Source: Rattus norvegicus (Eukaryota; Chordata; Mammalia; Rodentia; Muridae). From it: a stretch of 64,000 nucleotides of DNA. The notes beneath the pieces are model-generated. The model was not told where the DNA came from, ran no database searches, and saw only the letters and a list, made by a program, of their open reading frames with translations. The stretch is taken from assembly GCF_036323735.1 (NCBI RefSeq), contig NC_086023.1, forward strand, positions 14,681,501 to 14,745,500. Reading direction: 5' to 3'. Numbering within the stretch: the stretch's first letter is position 1; each line of letters starts with the position of its first letter. Made by a program: the position numbers and the translations under genes. Shown here piece by piece: positions 44,804-57,661 of this stretch.

Positions 44804-44813
44804 ACTCTTGTTT

Positions 44814-46199
44814 ATTTTTGACTCTTGCAAACATTCTATCTTTGGTTAGATTTTACCATGTGTGTCCAAGGCTTTTCCTTCAAATTGTTTTTGAGGACCT
44901 TAGCGCTAATTAACTTCTTTTTAAACCACTTTAGTGACTGCCATTGGCTTCCTGCTGTTCTGTTTAGGAGTCTGATCATGTTTCAGTTTTGGTGAAGTTT
45001 TTTTTTTTTTTAATGTGCATGTGTCATTTTTATGACAAATTTTGATTACTTGTTATCTTCTACATGACAAAGGAGATAGAAATGTCTTGGTCTTTGGGCT
45101 CTACTTAAGCACTAGAATTCTCTTGATCATTTGAGACAAAAACAACAAACAAACAAGCAAGCAAACAAAAAACAAGCTAACCAACCAAGCACCAAAAACC
45201 TACAGGTTTTGAAAAGATAGGTTTTTATTGTGATGTGTACAACCACGGAAAAATTAACTCTAACAGTTTGATGCCAAGCAGAATTCCTTTAGAAATCTGT
45301 GGTGTTTCTGAGAAATTATGGAGCAAATCTGAATCATCTCCTGAAATAACTTTGTTAGCAAAACTTGAGGTGAGAGGCAATTCACTTCATTTTTAAAAAG
45401 ACGATCATACTAAAAATTTCTTTTGTAAGTATGCCTAATTTAAAGTGTATGTTTGTTTAGGGATCCATTAGGGACTACATTACCATGGAAGTTTATGCCT
45501 CTGTCTTTTTCTCTTCCTGTGAAATGGTGATTAGCTAAAATTCAGCAATTTGGTAGCTGCCCATAGAAAATGCTTGAAGAAAAACTAGTTTCTTTGTTAG
45601 ATCTCACTAACTATTTTAACTCACTGAGTTTTTAGTTTCCTTCCTAGTATGTTGATTTAGATTTAACACTTTCAAGTGCTAATTCTGTAAACTGAGAATG
45701 AGTAAAAATCTTCATGGAGAATTGAAAAGAGGAAACTGATCTTGTAAAATAAGTATTTTAGAGAAACGGAAGACAACTAAAATAAGGTTTGTATGAAACA
45801 ACGTTTTCTGGTAACATGAAACTCTTATCCCATACATAGATTTTGTTTAGGATTTTCTTTATGAACAGATTTAGAAATTAATCATTTAATTAATTACACA
45901 GTCAATGGTAACAGGAAACAAAGATATCAGTATTGTCAGAAAGATGCTATGCAGAGTGCTTGGTTATAAAAGGCCCCCATAGTCATTCAAAGCTATAAAC
46001 TCTACCGTCTATGCTCCCAACATGCTAGGCAAGATAAGCCCAATCATATGATAGCATTGACTGTTATGGAGATAGCAAACTACAGTTGGACAGGACTGAG
46101 ACCTGCTCTACAGGACAGAAAACCAGAAGGAAAAACTCCAAATTCTGAGACTTCAAGTCCGATGTTAAAGGGTTTACTTTATAGCTCTTCTCTTCCAGC
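44814..46199. other. No recognised gene; unique DNA with (CAAA)-type run at 45133-45175
   Basis: AT-rich. An imperfect CAAA/CAAG repeat lies near 45133-45175 and an oligo-T run near 44999-45012. Confidence 0.4.
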
Positions 46200-46880
46200 T
46201 TTCCTGACTATATAACACTTCTCTCTCTCTCTCTCTTCTCTCTCTCTGAGGCTAGTTCTATACTCTGTCTGACACTCTCCTTGGCACTCATCTTGGCAGA
46301 GATGCTAGCCATAGCTCTAGCATCTCATAACATCTTAGGGATTCCAATACAAGTCTGGCTTCACTTTCAGAACTTTGCAAATGGTCTCTCAGGGCACTAT
46401 GCAGGGATCTTCTTGATACAATGGTTTTCCTAATCACGAAGCAAGATTCCCACTCTCTCTACTATTAGATCTTTAATGATTCTAAAGTCAGAACCACATG
46501 GACAGCACTGGCAAGTTTCGGTGCCTACTTTTGGTGGAAGCCAGTTCCGTCCATTTGCTAAAGCTTCTCTTCGTTGTTTTTTAGAGCAGAAAATTCCCCA
46601 GTCTTCTCCATTTTACAGGTTGGAAGCTCATCTTGGTTGAGTATTTCCCTGAGGGCACCACTCCCTTTATTCCATGTTGGATCAGGGCTCTCCAACATTA
46701 AACTTTTTGGTTTTGTTTTCGCATCAGTCTATGCACTTTGTATTTCTTTTTGTCCAACATTTTTGTACAGCATGCTAGAATGACCCACCATCTATCCCCA
46801 CTTATAGAGTTCAACCACTTTTCTAGTCCTATGTTCCAAAGTTGGTCCGGCCTATCCCATCAATAGCCCACTGCCTGGTA
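46200..46880 (+). repeat. Diverged dispersed repeat, related to 6070-6540, with (CT)n
   Basis: The part from about 46400 aligns with 6070-6540 in block order. A (CT)n run lies at 46219-46248. I suspect an old rodent LTR/ERV-type repeat but do not know the family. Confidence 0.5.
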
Positions 46881-46894
46881 TCAACGTGTTCTCA

Positions 46895-47064
46895 GTTACT
46901 CTAGCTGTGATATAGTACTATCACCAAGGCAATTTTTCTAAGAAACCATTTAATTGCCCAGTTTCTCCAAGTTTAGAGTTCATTGTGGTGGAATGAAGGA
47001 ACAACTGAGAGCTCTTATTCCCCAAATAACAGAGAGAGAATCACTGAGAATGGTATGAGTCTTT
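46895..47064 (+). repeat. Rodent dispersed repeat (TTACT..AGCTGTGATA type), left part
   Basis: CAGTTACTCTAGCTGTGATA and the following TATCACCAAGGCAATTTTTC match the start of the same abundant rodent repeat class as 9836. It is split by an L1 insertion and resumes at about 47804. Confidence 0.5.
47052..47064 (+). repeat. Target-site duplication, left copy (5'-inverted L1)
   Basis: GGTATGAGTCTTT here, GGCATGAGTCTTT at 47804-47816; one mismatch. Confidence 0.7.
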
Positions 47065-47070
47065 AAAAAA

Positions 47071-47803
47071 TTTTTTGTTGTCTCATATATTATATACCCT
47101 GACTGCAGTTTTCCTCCCTCTTCTCACCGTAGTCTTCCTGGCCCAGATCCAAACCCCACTCCATTCAGGTGTGGGGAAAGGGAGAAATGACTTGAATTGA
47201 GGGACATTTGGCAGATGAGGTAAACACCTAGTGAAATGGAACTCCATGGAATCTATGAAAGTAACCTTAGCAATAACCCTTAGTAATGGGTGACACAAAG
47301 CCTGAACATGTCATCATCTATAATCAGACAAGACCTCAAGCAGAGGGATTTGGGCATCAATTCAGCCACAAAGCCTTCAATCTGCAGTTTGTCTTTCCTG
47401 CAGAGTATGTTTTGGGACCGGGAGCCTAGCAGAATTGTCATCAAAGAGACCAGAGAGACTTCATCCAGCAACTGATGGGAGCATATGCAGGCTCTCACAC
47501 CCAAACATTAGGTGAGTCCTGGAGAGTCCTGTGGAATGGGGGAGGAAGTAACAGAGAGACCAGAGAGGTCAGGAACATAAGAACAGGGTTCACAGAATCA
47601 ACTGACCATGACTCATAGCAGGTCGAGGAGATCGGGGAGCCTGTAGGGGTCTGACATAGGTCCTCTGCATAAGTGTTATGGCTATCAAGTTTGGTATCCT
47701 TGTGGGGTTCCTAACAGTGGGAATGGGAGATATCCTGACTTTATTGCCTACTTGTGGGATTCTTTTCCTCCTATTAGGTTACTTCATCCAGCCTTGATGT
47801 GGT
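47071..47803 (-). mobile_element. Old LINE-1 3' end with 5' inversion (twin-priming structure)
   Basis: The left part (poly-T at 47071-47076 to about 47185) is an L1 3' end in antisense (TTGTTGTCTCATATATTATA, then CTGACTGCAGTTTTCCTCC). The right part (about 47195-47803) is the upstream 3'UTR in sense orientation: GAGGTAAACACCTAGTGAAA, CTTCATCCAGCAACTGATGG, GGGTCTGACATAGGTCCTCT and CCAGCCTTGATGTGG. A minus-strand L1 whose 5' part is inverted gives exactly this order. A 13-bp TSD with one mismatch flanks it, inside another repeat. Confidence 0.68.
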
Positions 47804-47965
47804 GGCATGAGTCTTTTGAAACTTCAAATTCCACCCTAAACTCTGACACAGTTTCCAACAAGGCCACACCTAATCATTCCCAAACAATTTCATCAACTGA
47901 GGACTAAGTATTCAAATATAATGAGTCTGAGGTGGGGAGGAATTTTCATTCAAACTACCACACTA
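47804..47965 (+). repeat. Rodent dispersed repeat, right part (after L1 insertion)
   Basis: TTTCCAACAAGGCCACACCT, CATTCCCAAAC and a terminal ATTCAAACTACCACAC form the typical 3' end of the repeat that starts at 46895. It includes the right TSD copy (47804-47816). Confidence 0.6.
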
Positions 47966-49566
47966 GGCAAATTTAAAATGTGAATTTAAATGATTCACTT
48001 TATGATTGGCTTATAATTGTATGTAGTTGTGGTTGGTTTGTTACCCTTTGTCCATATGAAGTATGCATATGAAGTAAGCATATATTTTTGCCAGTGTTGA
48101 AATTCACCAATTTTTCTATTGGGATCCTTGCTGATAGTAAATGATGTTATAAAATTTCATATTTTAATATTTAATCTAGTGTGCCTATCCTGTGATTACC
48201 ACGATTGTACATTTATTTAAAGTAAATGCTTATGCTTTGCTCAGGTTTTATCAAGCTTGTTACTGCTTAGAAAACTGTCTTAATACATCAAGATTCATTT
48301 AAATACTTATGCTAAAGTCCTTTATACATTATAGGAACTCATTTGTAAATTTAGTCTGGTTAGTTTTAACTGTTTGATTATCATAACCTCTAACACCTGG
48401 GAAGAGAATCTTGATAAAGAATTTTCTAGACCATATTAGCCATTAGACAATGCCTGAGGGGGCTGTTTTGATTAATTGATATATGAGAAATCAGTGCATT
48501 GTGAATGATATCATTCTGTAGGCACAGTGTCCCAAACTGCAGAAGATGGAAGAAAGGTAGCTGAAGCAAGGTATTCTACTAGGATGTACTTATTTCTTTC
48601 TCCTCTTGGCTACTGGCTTGATATGTGTTTATGCCTAGACTTCCAGAACTTCAGTGATGGATTATAACTGGAATTTAAGCTAAAGGTCTTTTATCTCTTA
48701 AGTTACTTTTCCTCAGGATGTTGTCACCATGATAGAAATGAAATTAGATTGAATTACAGTTGTCTTGTTTAGGCAAAGATCATCAGACATGCTTGCACTC
48801 CAGTGATTCATAATAATGAAAATATATTGGATGTTGTTCATCTAAGGACTACATCTGTAAACAAGTATCTAATCCTCAGAGTAGTTCCCTCGAAGAATTT
48901 TCTCTTGATTGCTCTGCTCTGTCTTTTGAAATTCTGTAGAAGTGAAGCTTTGTCACATGAACCCGAGTGAGATTTTTGAGATGCTAGAATATCATTCAAA
49001 GAAGAGACACAATTAAAAATCAGGAATAGACAGATTCTATGTAGAAGAGCCCAAAGAGACACCACTTCCATACCTCCTAGATGCATTAAATCTGTTATAA
49101 AGAATTTTAGTAGTATTAATTCCTTGAGCCTGTCATTCCTACATGATCCTAAAGTGAACATATATTGGATTAACTGGGAAAGATCTTATCTCTACAACAA
49201 AAGACAGGTGAAATCAAACTACAAGATGGTTAATCAGTGATGTCTTCAGAAAATATTTTCTGAGACAAAAGAGTAAGGTTTTAAACCTGAAAACAAATCC
49301 TACTGGTATGGAGAACAAGGAAGGTAGATTTTAAGTTTGAGTCCAGCTTGCTGTGTTATCACTCCCAAAATAAGTAGGATTTTAGACATTTTATTTTTAT
49401 AAAGAAGGTTACAATTCTTGATTTTTTGTGCATGGATATTTGTAATTAACTGAAAGCTAGTGGTTTTTCCTTACGTAGTTTTGATATTTGTTTTTCAGAC
49501 TTAAGTATATTTCACCCCAAGATTGAGATCTAAAAGTAAAAATTAGGGAAATGTAATTACCCCACT
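47966..49566. other. No recognised gene
   Basis: About 1.6 kb of AT-rich unique DNA. Frames are short and carry no domain features. Confidence 0.4.
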
Positions 49567-51931
49567 AAGACCTCATACCAATACTATCCAAACTATTCCA
49601 CAAAATTGAAACAGATGGAGCACTACCGAATTCCTTCTATGAAGCCACAATTACTCTTATACCTAAACCACACAAAGACACAACAAAGAAAGAGAACTTC
49701 AGACCAATTTCCCTTATGAATATCGACACAAAAATACTCAATAAAATTCTGGCAAACCGAATCCAAGAGCACATCAAAACAATCATCCACCATGATCAAG
49801 TAGGCTTCATCCCAGGCATGGAGGGATGGTTTAATATACGGAAAACCATCAACGTGATCCATTGTATAAACAAACTGAAAGAACAAAACCACATGATCAT
49901 TTCATTAGATGCTGAGAAAGCATTTGACAAAATTCAACACCCCTTCATGACAAAAAGTCCTGGAAAAAAATAGGAATTCAAGGTCCCTACCTAAACATAG
50001 TAAAAGCCATATACAGCAAACCAGTTGCTAACATTAATCTAAATGGAGAGAAACTTGAAGCAATCCCACTAAAATCAGGGACTAAACAAGGCTGCCCACT
50101 ATCTCCCTACTTATTCAATAGAGTTCTTGAAGTTCTAGCCAGAGCAATCAGACAACAAAAGGAAATCAAGGGGATTCAGATTGGTAAGGAAGAAGTCAAA
50201 ATATCACTATTTGCAGATGATATGATAGTATATTTAAGTGATCCCAAAAGTTCCACCAGAGAACTACTAAAGCTGATAAACAACTTCAGCAAAGTGGCTG
50301 GGTATAAAATTAACTCAAATAAATTGGTAGCCTTCCCCTACACAAAAGAGAAACAAACCGAGAAAGAAATTAGGGAAACGACACCCTTCATAATAGTCAC
50401 AAATAATATAAAATACCTCGGTGTGACTTTAACCAAGCAAGTAAAAGATCTGTACAGTAAGAATTTCAAGCCTCTGAAGAAAGAAATTGAAGAAGACCTC
50501 AGAAGATGGAAAGATCTCCCATGCTCATGGATTGGCAGGATTAATATAGTAAAAATGGCCATTTTACCAAAAGTGATCTACAGATTCAATGCAATCCCCA
50601 TCAAAATACCAATCCAGTTCCTCAAAGAGTTAGACAGAACAATTTGCAAATTCATCTGGAATAACAAAAAACCCAGGTTAGCTAAAACTATCCTCAACAA
50701 TAAAAGGACTTCAGGGGGAATCACTATCCCTGAACTCAAGCAGTATGACAGAGCAATAGTGATAAAAACTGCGTGGTAGTGGTACAGAGGCAGACAGATA
50801 GACCAATGGAATAGAATTGAAGACCCGGAAATGAACCCACACACCTATGGGCACTTGATTTTTGACAAAGGAGTCAAAACCATCCAATGGAAAAAAGATA
50901 GCATTTTCAGCAAATGGTGCTGGTTCAACTGGAGGTCAACATATAGAAGAATGCAGATCGATCCATGCTTATCACCCTGTACAAATCTTAAGTCCAAGTG
51001 GATCAAGGATCTCCACATCAAACCAGATACACTCAAACTAATAGAAGAAAAACTAGGGAAGCATCTGGAACACATGGGCACTGGAAAAAATTTCCTGAAC
51101 AAAACACCAATGTCTTATGCTCTAAGATCAAGAATCGACAAATGGGATGTCATAAAACTGCAAAGCTCTGTAAGGCAAAGAACACTGTGGTTAGGACAAA
51201 ACGGCAACCAACAGATTGGGAAAAGATCTTTACCAATCCTACAACAGATAGAGGCCTTATATCCAAAATATACAAAGAACTCAAGAAGTTAGACCGCAGG
51301 GAGACGACAAATAACCCTATTAAAAAATGGAGTTCAGAGCTAAACAAAGAATTCACAGCTGAGGAATGCCAAATAGCTGAGAAACAACTAAAGAAATGTT
51401 CAACATCTTTAGTCATAAGGGAAATGCAAATCAAAACAACCCTGAGATTTCACCTCACACCAGTGAGAATGGCTAAGATCAAAAACTCAGGTGACAGCAA
51501 ATGCTGGCGAGGATGTGGAGAAAGAGGAACACTCCTCCACTGTTGGTGGCATTGTACAACCATTCTGGAAATCAGTCTGGAGGTTCCTCAGAAAATTGGA
51601 CATTGAACTACCTGAGGACCCAGCTATACCTCTCTTGGGCATATACCCAAAAGATGCCCCAACATATAAAAAAGACACATGCTCCACTATGTTCATAGCA
51701 GCCTTGTTTATAATAGCCAGAAGCTGGAAAGAACTCAGCTGCCCTTCAACAGAGTAATGGATACAGAAAATGTGATACATCTGCACAATGGAATATTACT
51801 CAGCTATCAAAAACAATGACTTTATGAAATTCATAGGCAAATGGAGAGAACTGGAAAATATCATCCTGTGTGAGGTAACCCAATCACAGAAGAACACATA
51901 TGGTATGCACTCATTGATTAGCAGCTATTAG
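49567..51931 (+). pseudogene. L1 ORF2 (C-terminal two thirds), inactivated
   Basis: Covers ORF2 from the RT to the stop at 51929-51931. Lesions seen: extra A in CATGACAAAAAGTCC (about 49950) and in the A run just after it, a TAG stop in place of Tyr in the WYWY segment (about 50777), a 1-bp deletion in GCAAAGCTCTG (about 51165), an indel before the C-terminal WDC region (about 51550) and a TAA at about 51754 in place of a Glu codon. The FADDMIVY motif (about 50208-50231) and CWRGCGERGTLLHCWW (about 51503-51550) are otherwise preserved. Confidence 0.93.
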
Positions 51932-52664
51932 CCCAAATGCTTGAATTACCCTAGATGCACAGAACACATGAAACTAAAGAAGAAGGATGATCAAAATGCG
52001 AAAGCTCCACTTCTTCTTTAAAAGGGGAACAAGAATACCCTTGGCAGGGAATAGGGAGGCAAAGTTTAAAACATAGGCAGAAGGAATACCCATTCAGAGC
52101 CTGCTCCACATGTGGCCCATACATATACAGCCAACCAATTAGACAAGATGGATGAAGCAAAGAAATGCAGGCTGACAGGAACCGGATGTAGATCTCTCCT
52201 GAGAGACACAGCCAGAATACAGCGAATACATAGGTGAATGCCAGCAGCAGACCACTGAACTGAGAATGGGACCGCTGTTGAAAGAATCAGAGAAAGGACT
52301 GGAAGAGCTTGAAGGGGATCGATACCCCATATGAACAACAATGCCAACCAACCAGAGTTTCTAGGGACTAAGCCACTACCCAAAGACTATACATGGACTG
52401 ACCCTGCGCTCCAACCTCACAGGTAGCAATGAATAGCCTAGTAAGAGCACCAGTGGAAGGCGAAACCCTTGGTCCTGCCAAGACTGAACCCCCAGTGAAG
52501 GTGATTTTTGGGGGGTGGGCGGTAATGGGGAAGGATGGGGAGGGGACACCCATATAGAAGGGGAGGGGTAGGGGTTAGGGGGAATTTGGCCAGGAAACCG
52601 GGAAAGGAAATGACAATTGAAATGTAAATAAGAAATACTCAAGTTAATTAAGATTAAAAAAAAA
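49567..52664 (+). mobile_element. 5'-truncated LINE-1 (L1 D)
   Basis: Starts inside the RT part of ORF2 (AAGACCTCATACCAATACTA, equivalent to about 14926 of L1 A) and runs through ORF2 and the 3'UTR to AAGTTAATTAAGATTAAAAA with a 9-A tail at 52664. About 3.1 kb. I could not find a convincing TSD. Confidence 0.95.
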
Positions 52665-53383
52665 CAATAAAGATAGTCTAGAGACTCTTATGCCTTCCCT
52701 TTGGCTATCAGAATTCTAAAAGAAAATTCTTCAAGAAGTGTCTTAACAGTTTCATGCAGAGAGAATAAAAAGCTTGGGGCCTTGCTGCAAGTAAGAGTGA
52801 AATTTTGCCTTTGGAAAGAGATTTCTCAGTTCTGACAGCTTGTGAGACCTCATTTCTGGGGAGAATGGTTAGTAACCCATTCCTGTTTCCCTCTATTGAA
52901 ATATAAGCCTCATGTCACTATGCTGGAAGAGGCAGTGGAGAATTCTGGGTCTCTGGACTTTTTGTGTCTCTCCCTACCATGGCCATATTGCATACATCCC
53001 TTCCCTAGTTTCATTAATGTAGTTTTAATTGGCCCATTGAGGGTACATAGCCTAATCCAGCTTTGTAGGGTTGTCCAGGTCCAGCTTGTACCACTAATAA
53101 CTCCAGTTACAGTACCACTATTGAGAAGTACAAAACTTAAGAAATGCTGCGTCAGATACAGTCAACTTTTGCTCTATAAGAAAATATCATCTTTATTATG
53201 TTAACAGAAACATCTTCCGTATTGCTTCATTACTTTGGTCTCCCAAGAGTCTTGCTATACAAACATTCCCGAAAAGATTGTGTTAGCCAAAGGCTGTTGC
53301 CAGACATACAGGAACACTGGGAGGAATCATTGCTTCCTGGTATCTGCTTCCTTTATAATTAATTAGAATGAGTTATATTTGTG

Positions 53384-53434
<51 letters not shown>

Positions 53435-53544
53435 ACACTTAGTAGGTTCCAGTATGTGGGTTTGGAATAAAGGTACATGACCAAGAGAGAGAACAACCAA
53501 TTACTTAGCTTTGAGAATACAGAGTATGTGTTTCACTTTGGTTT
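52665..53544. other. No recognised gene
   Basis: Unique DNA between L1 D and an old antisense L1. It contains the (GT)n run at 53387-53431. Confidence 0.4.
53387..53431. repeat. (GT)n microsatellite
   Basis: About 22 uninterrupted TG units. Confidence 0.96.
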
Positions 53545-56500
53545 GGAATGATGGCTAGAGAGCCATCCTGTTGCTGTCAGGAAAGGCCATCCTCTGCTAC
53601 TATGTATCTGGAGCCATGGATCCCTCCAGGCACACTCCTTGGTTGGTGGTCTAGACTCTGGGAGAACTGGGTGGTCAGGCCAGCCTATGTTGCTCTTCCA
53701 ATGGGGTTGCAATCCTGCTCCACTTCTCCAGTCCTTCTGCCAGGTCCCCAACCAGGTTCCCTGAACTCAGTCCAAGCCAAGCACCCACCATTGGTCAGTT
53801 GCTGGCAGGACCTCCCAAGGAACCATCACACTAGGTTCCCGTCAGGAAGCAGAATCACCTCTTTACCACAGCAACAGTGTTGCGTTTGCTTTCTGCAGAC
53901 ATGATGGATCCCTAGGTGAGGCAGTCTACTTCCTTCAGTCTCTGTTCCATTTTTTTGTCTCTGTTCTTCCTTTGGACAGGAACGTTTCTGCGTTAAAAAC
54001 TTTGAGATGGGTTTGAGGCCCAAACTCTTGAACAGGGACTGTGTCGATCTCTTGGAGGTGGTCTCAACAGGCTCTATCTCCCCTTCCCTGAGCTTATCGT
54101 CTAAAGGCATCCCGTTGGGTCCCGGGAGCCTCACATTTCCCTGGTGTCTGGGACTCTTCAGTGGCTATCTCCAGTTCCTAATCCCCTATGCTACATACTT
54201 TTGTTCAATTTTCTGACCCTCTGTACCTTTCTCATATCTCCTCTAGTTCCTGATACTGCCACTCTTATTTCCTCCCCCTCCTCTCTCCCGCCCAGGTCCT
54301 CCTCTCTACCTTCCATGATCATCCTGTTCCCCTTCAAGTGCAGGACGGAAGCACTCACACCCTGTTCTTTCCTTCTATGCTCCATATGGTCTGGGGGTTG
54401 TATTATAGGCATTGTGAGCTTTGGAGCTAATATCTACTTATCAGTGATGCATACTATGTGTGTTCTTTTATGTCTGGCTTACCTCACTCAGGATGATATT
54501 TTCTAGTTCCATCTAATGTCCCTGCAAATTTCATGAAGTCATTGTTTTTAACTGCTTCTTAGTACTTCCTTGTGTATATGTGCCACATTTTCTGTGTTCA
54601 TTCTTCTGTTGAGGGACATCTGGGTTCTTTCAAGCTTCTGGCTATTATAAATAAGGCTGCTACGAACATGGTGGAGCACGTGTCCTTTTTTATATATTAG
54701 AGCATCTTTTGGTTATATACCCAGGAGTGGTATACCTGGGTCCTCAGGTAAACTATTTCCAGTTTTCTGAGGAACCTCCAGACTGATTTCCAGAATGGTT
54801 GTACCAGTCTACAATCCCACCAACAATGGAGGAGTGTTCCTCTTTCTCCACATCCTCGCCAGCATCTGCTGTCACCTGAGGTTTTGATCTTAGTCATTCT
54901 GAGTGGTGAGAGGTGGAATCTCAGGGTTGTTTTGATTTGCATTTTCCTGATGACTAAGATGTTGAACATTTCTTTAAGTGCTTCTCAGCCATGCAAGATT
55001 TCGCAGTTGAGAACTCTCTGTTTAGCTCTGTACCCCACTTTTTAATAAGGTTATTTGGTTTTCTGGAGTCTAACTTCTTGAGTTCTTTGTATATTTTGGA
55101 TGTTAGCCCAGTATTGGATATAGGAATGGTAAATATCTTTCCCAATCTGTGGATTGTGGTTTTGTCCTAATGACAGTGTTTTTTGTTTTACAGAAGCTTT
55201 TCAATTTTATGAGGTACCGTTTGTCGATTTTTGATCTTAAAGCACAAACCGTTGGTGTTCTGCTTAGGAAAATTTCCCCTGTGCCCACACGTTCAAGGAT
55301 CTTCCCCACTTCCTCTTCTATTATATTCTGCTTATCTAGTTTTATGGGTAGGTCCTTGATCGACTCGGACTTGAGCTTTGTACAAGGAGATAAGAATGGA
55401 TCAATTTACATTCTTCTATATGCAGACTGACAGTTAAACCAGCATCATTTATTGAAAATACTTTTTTCCACTGGATGGTTTTAGCTTCCTTGTCAAAGAT
55501 CAAATGACCTGTGGGCTCAAATGAGTCTGTGGGCTCATTTCTGCATCTTCAATTCTATTCCATTGATTTACTTTGCCTGTCTCTGTACCAATTCAATGCA
55601 GTTTTTATCACTATTGCTCAATAGTACAGCTAGAAATAAGGAATGGTGATTCCTCCTGAAATTCTTTTATTGTTGAGAATAGTTTTGCTATCCTGTTTTT
55701 TTTTTTTGTTATTTTAAATGAATTTGAGAATTGCTTTTTCTAACTCTATGAAGAATTAAGTTGGAGTTTTGATTGAGATTGCTTTGAATCTCTAGATTGC
55801 TTTTGGTAAGATGGCATTTTTACTATATTAATCCTGCCAGTCCAAGAGCATGGGAAATCTTTCCATCTTCTGAGACCTTCTTTGATTTCTCTCTTCAGAG
55901 ACTTAAAGTTCTGGTCATACAGATCTTTCACTTGCTTGGTTAGAGTCACACAAAGACATTTTACATTATTTGTGACAAATTGAAAGGTTTGTTTCCCTAA
56001 TTTCTTTCTCAGCCCTTTTATCCTTTCCATAGAGGAAGGTTACTAATTTGTTAGAATTAATTTTTTATTCAGTGACTTTGCTGAAATAGTTTATCACCTG
56101 TAGGAGATCTCCGGTAGAATTCTTTTGGATTGCTTATATATACTATCATATCATCTGCAAATAGTGATATCTGAACTTCCTCCCTCCCAATTTGTATCCC
56201 TTTGATCTCTTTCTGTTGTCTAATTGCTCTGGCTAGAACTTCAAGTACTATATTGAAAAATAGGGAGAGAGTGGGCAGTCTTGTCTTGGGCTGGATTTTA
56301 ATGGGATTGTTTTGAGTTACTCTTCATTTAGTTTGATGTTGACCATTGGTTTGCTGTATATTGCTTTTATTATATTTAGGTATGTATATTGAATTGAGAT
56401 GTACCATCTCTCCAATACTTTTAACATGAATGGGTTTTGTATTTTTTCAAAGGCTTTTTCAGCATCTCATGAGATGGTCATGTGTTTTTTTTTCTTTGAG

Positions 56501-56918
56501 TTTGTTTATGTAGTGGATTACATTGATGGATTTGCATATATTGAACCATAGCTGCATACCTGGGATGAAGCCTATTTGATCACGGTGATGATAATTTTGA
56601 TGTGTTCTGGATTCAGTTTTCATGAATTTTATTGAGTATTTTTGCATTGATATTCATAAGGGAAATTGTTCTGTAGTTCTCTCTCTTTGTTGGGTCCTTT
56701 TGTGGTTTAGGTATCAGTGTAACTATGACTTCAAGGAAAGAATTGGGTAGTTTTCCTTCTGTTTCTATTTTATGGAATAGCTTGAGAAGTATTCGTATTA
56801 GATGTTCTTTGAAGGTCTGATACAATTCTGCACTAAAACCCTCTGGCTCTGTGCTATTTTGGTTGGAGACTTCTAATGACTGCTCTTATTTCCTTGGGGA
56901 TTATGGGCCTTTTTATGT
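53545..56918 (-). mobile_element. Old LINE-1 (3'UTR and ORF2), left part, split by L1 C
   Basis: Minus-strand L1 with 3'UTR at about 53545-54440 (TTGGTTGGTGGTCTAGACTC block and a C-rich polypyrimidine stretch near 54270-54310). ORF2 remnants run from the C-terminus (54440) to the RT entrance (56918). Pieces keep recognisable protein, such as CWRGCGERGTLLHCWWDC near 54800-54870, but stops and indels are frequent. It continues at 63665 beyond L1 C. No A-tail was found at the left edge. Confidence 0.88.
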
Positions 56919-56933
56919 GGTTTATGTGATCTT
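56919..56933 (+). repeat. Target-site duplication, left copy (L1 C)
   Basis: GGTTTATGTGATCTT, repeated exactly at 63665-63679. The final Ts merge with the poly-T tail. Confidence 0.92.
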
Positions 56934-57661
56934 TTTTTTTTTTTATTAACTTGAGTAATTCTTATTTACATTTCGAATGTTATTCCCTTTCCCGGTTTCC
57001 AGGCAAACATCCCCCTAATCCCTCCCCCTCCCCTTCTTTATGGGTGTTCCCCTCCACACCCTCCCCCCTTGTTACCCTCCCCACAACAATCACATTCACT
57101 GGGGGGTTCAGTCTTAGGAGGACCAAGGGCTTCCCCTTCCACTGGTGATCTTATTAGGATATTCATTGCTACCTATGAGGTCAGAGTCCAGGGTCAGTCC
57201 ATGTATAGTCTTTAGGTAGTGGATTAGTCCCTGGAAGCTCTAGTTGCTTGGCATTGTTGTTCATAAGGGATGTCGAGCCCCTTCAAGCTCTTCCAGTTCT
57301 TTCTCTGATTCCTTCACTGGGGGTCCTATTCTCAGTTCAGTGGTTTGCTGCTGGCATTTGCCTCTGTATTTGCTGTATTCTGGCTGTGTCTCTCAGGAGA
57401 GATCTACATCCAGTTCCTGTCAGCCTGCCCTTCTTTGCTTCATCCATCTTGTCTAATTGGATGGCTGTATATGTATGGGCCACATGTGGGGCAGGCTCTG
57501 AATGGGTGTTCCTTCTGTCTCTGTTTTAATCTTTGCCTCTCCCTTCCCTGCCAAGGGTATTCTTGTTCCCCCTTTTAAAGAAGGAGTGAAGCATTCACAT
57601 TTTGATCATCCGTCTTGAATTTCATGTGTTCTATGCATCTAGGGTAATTCAAGCATTTGGG

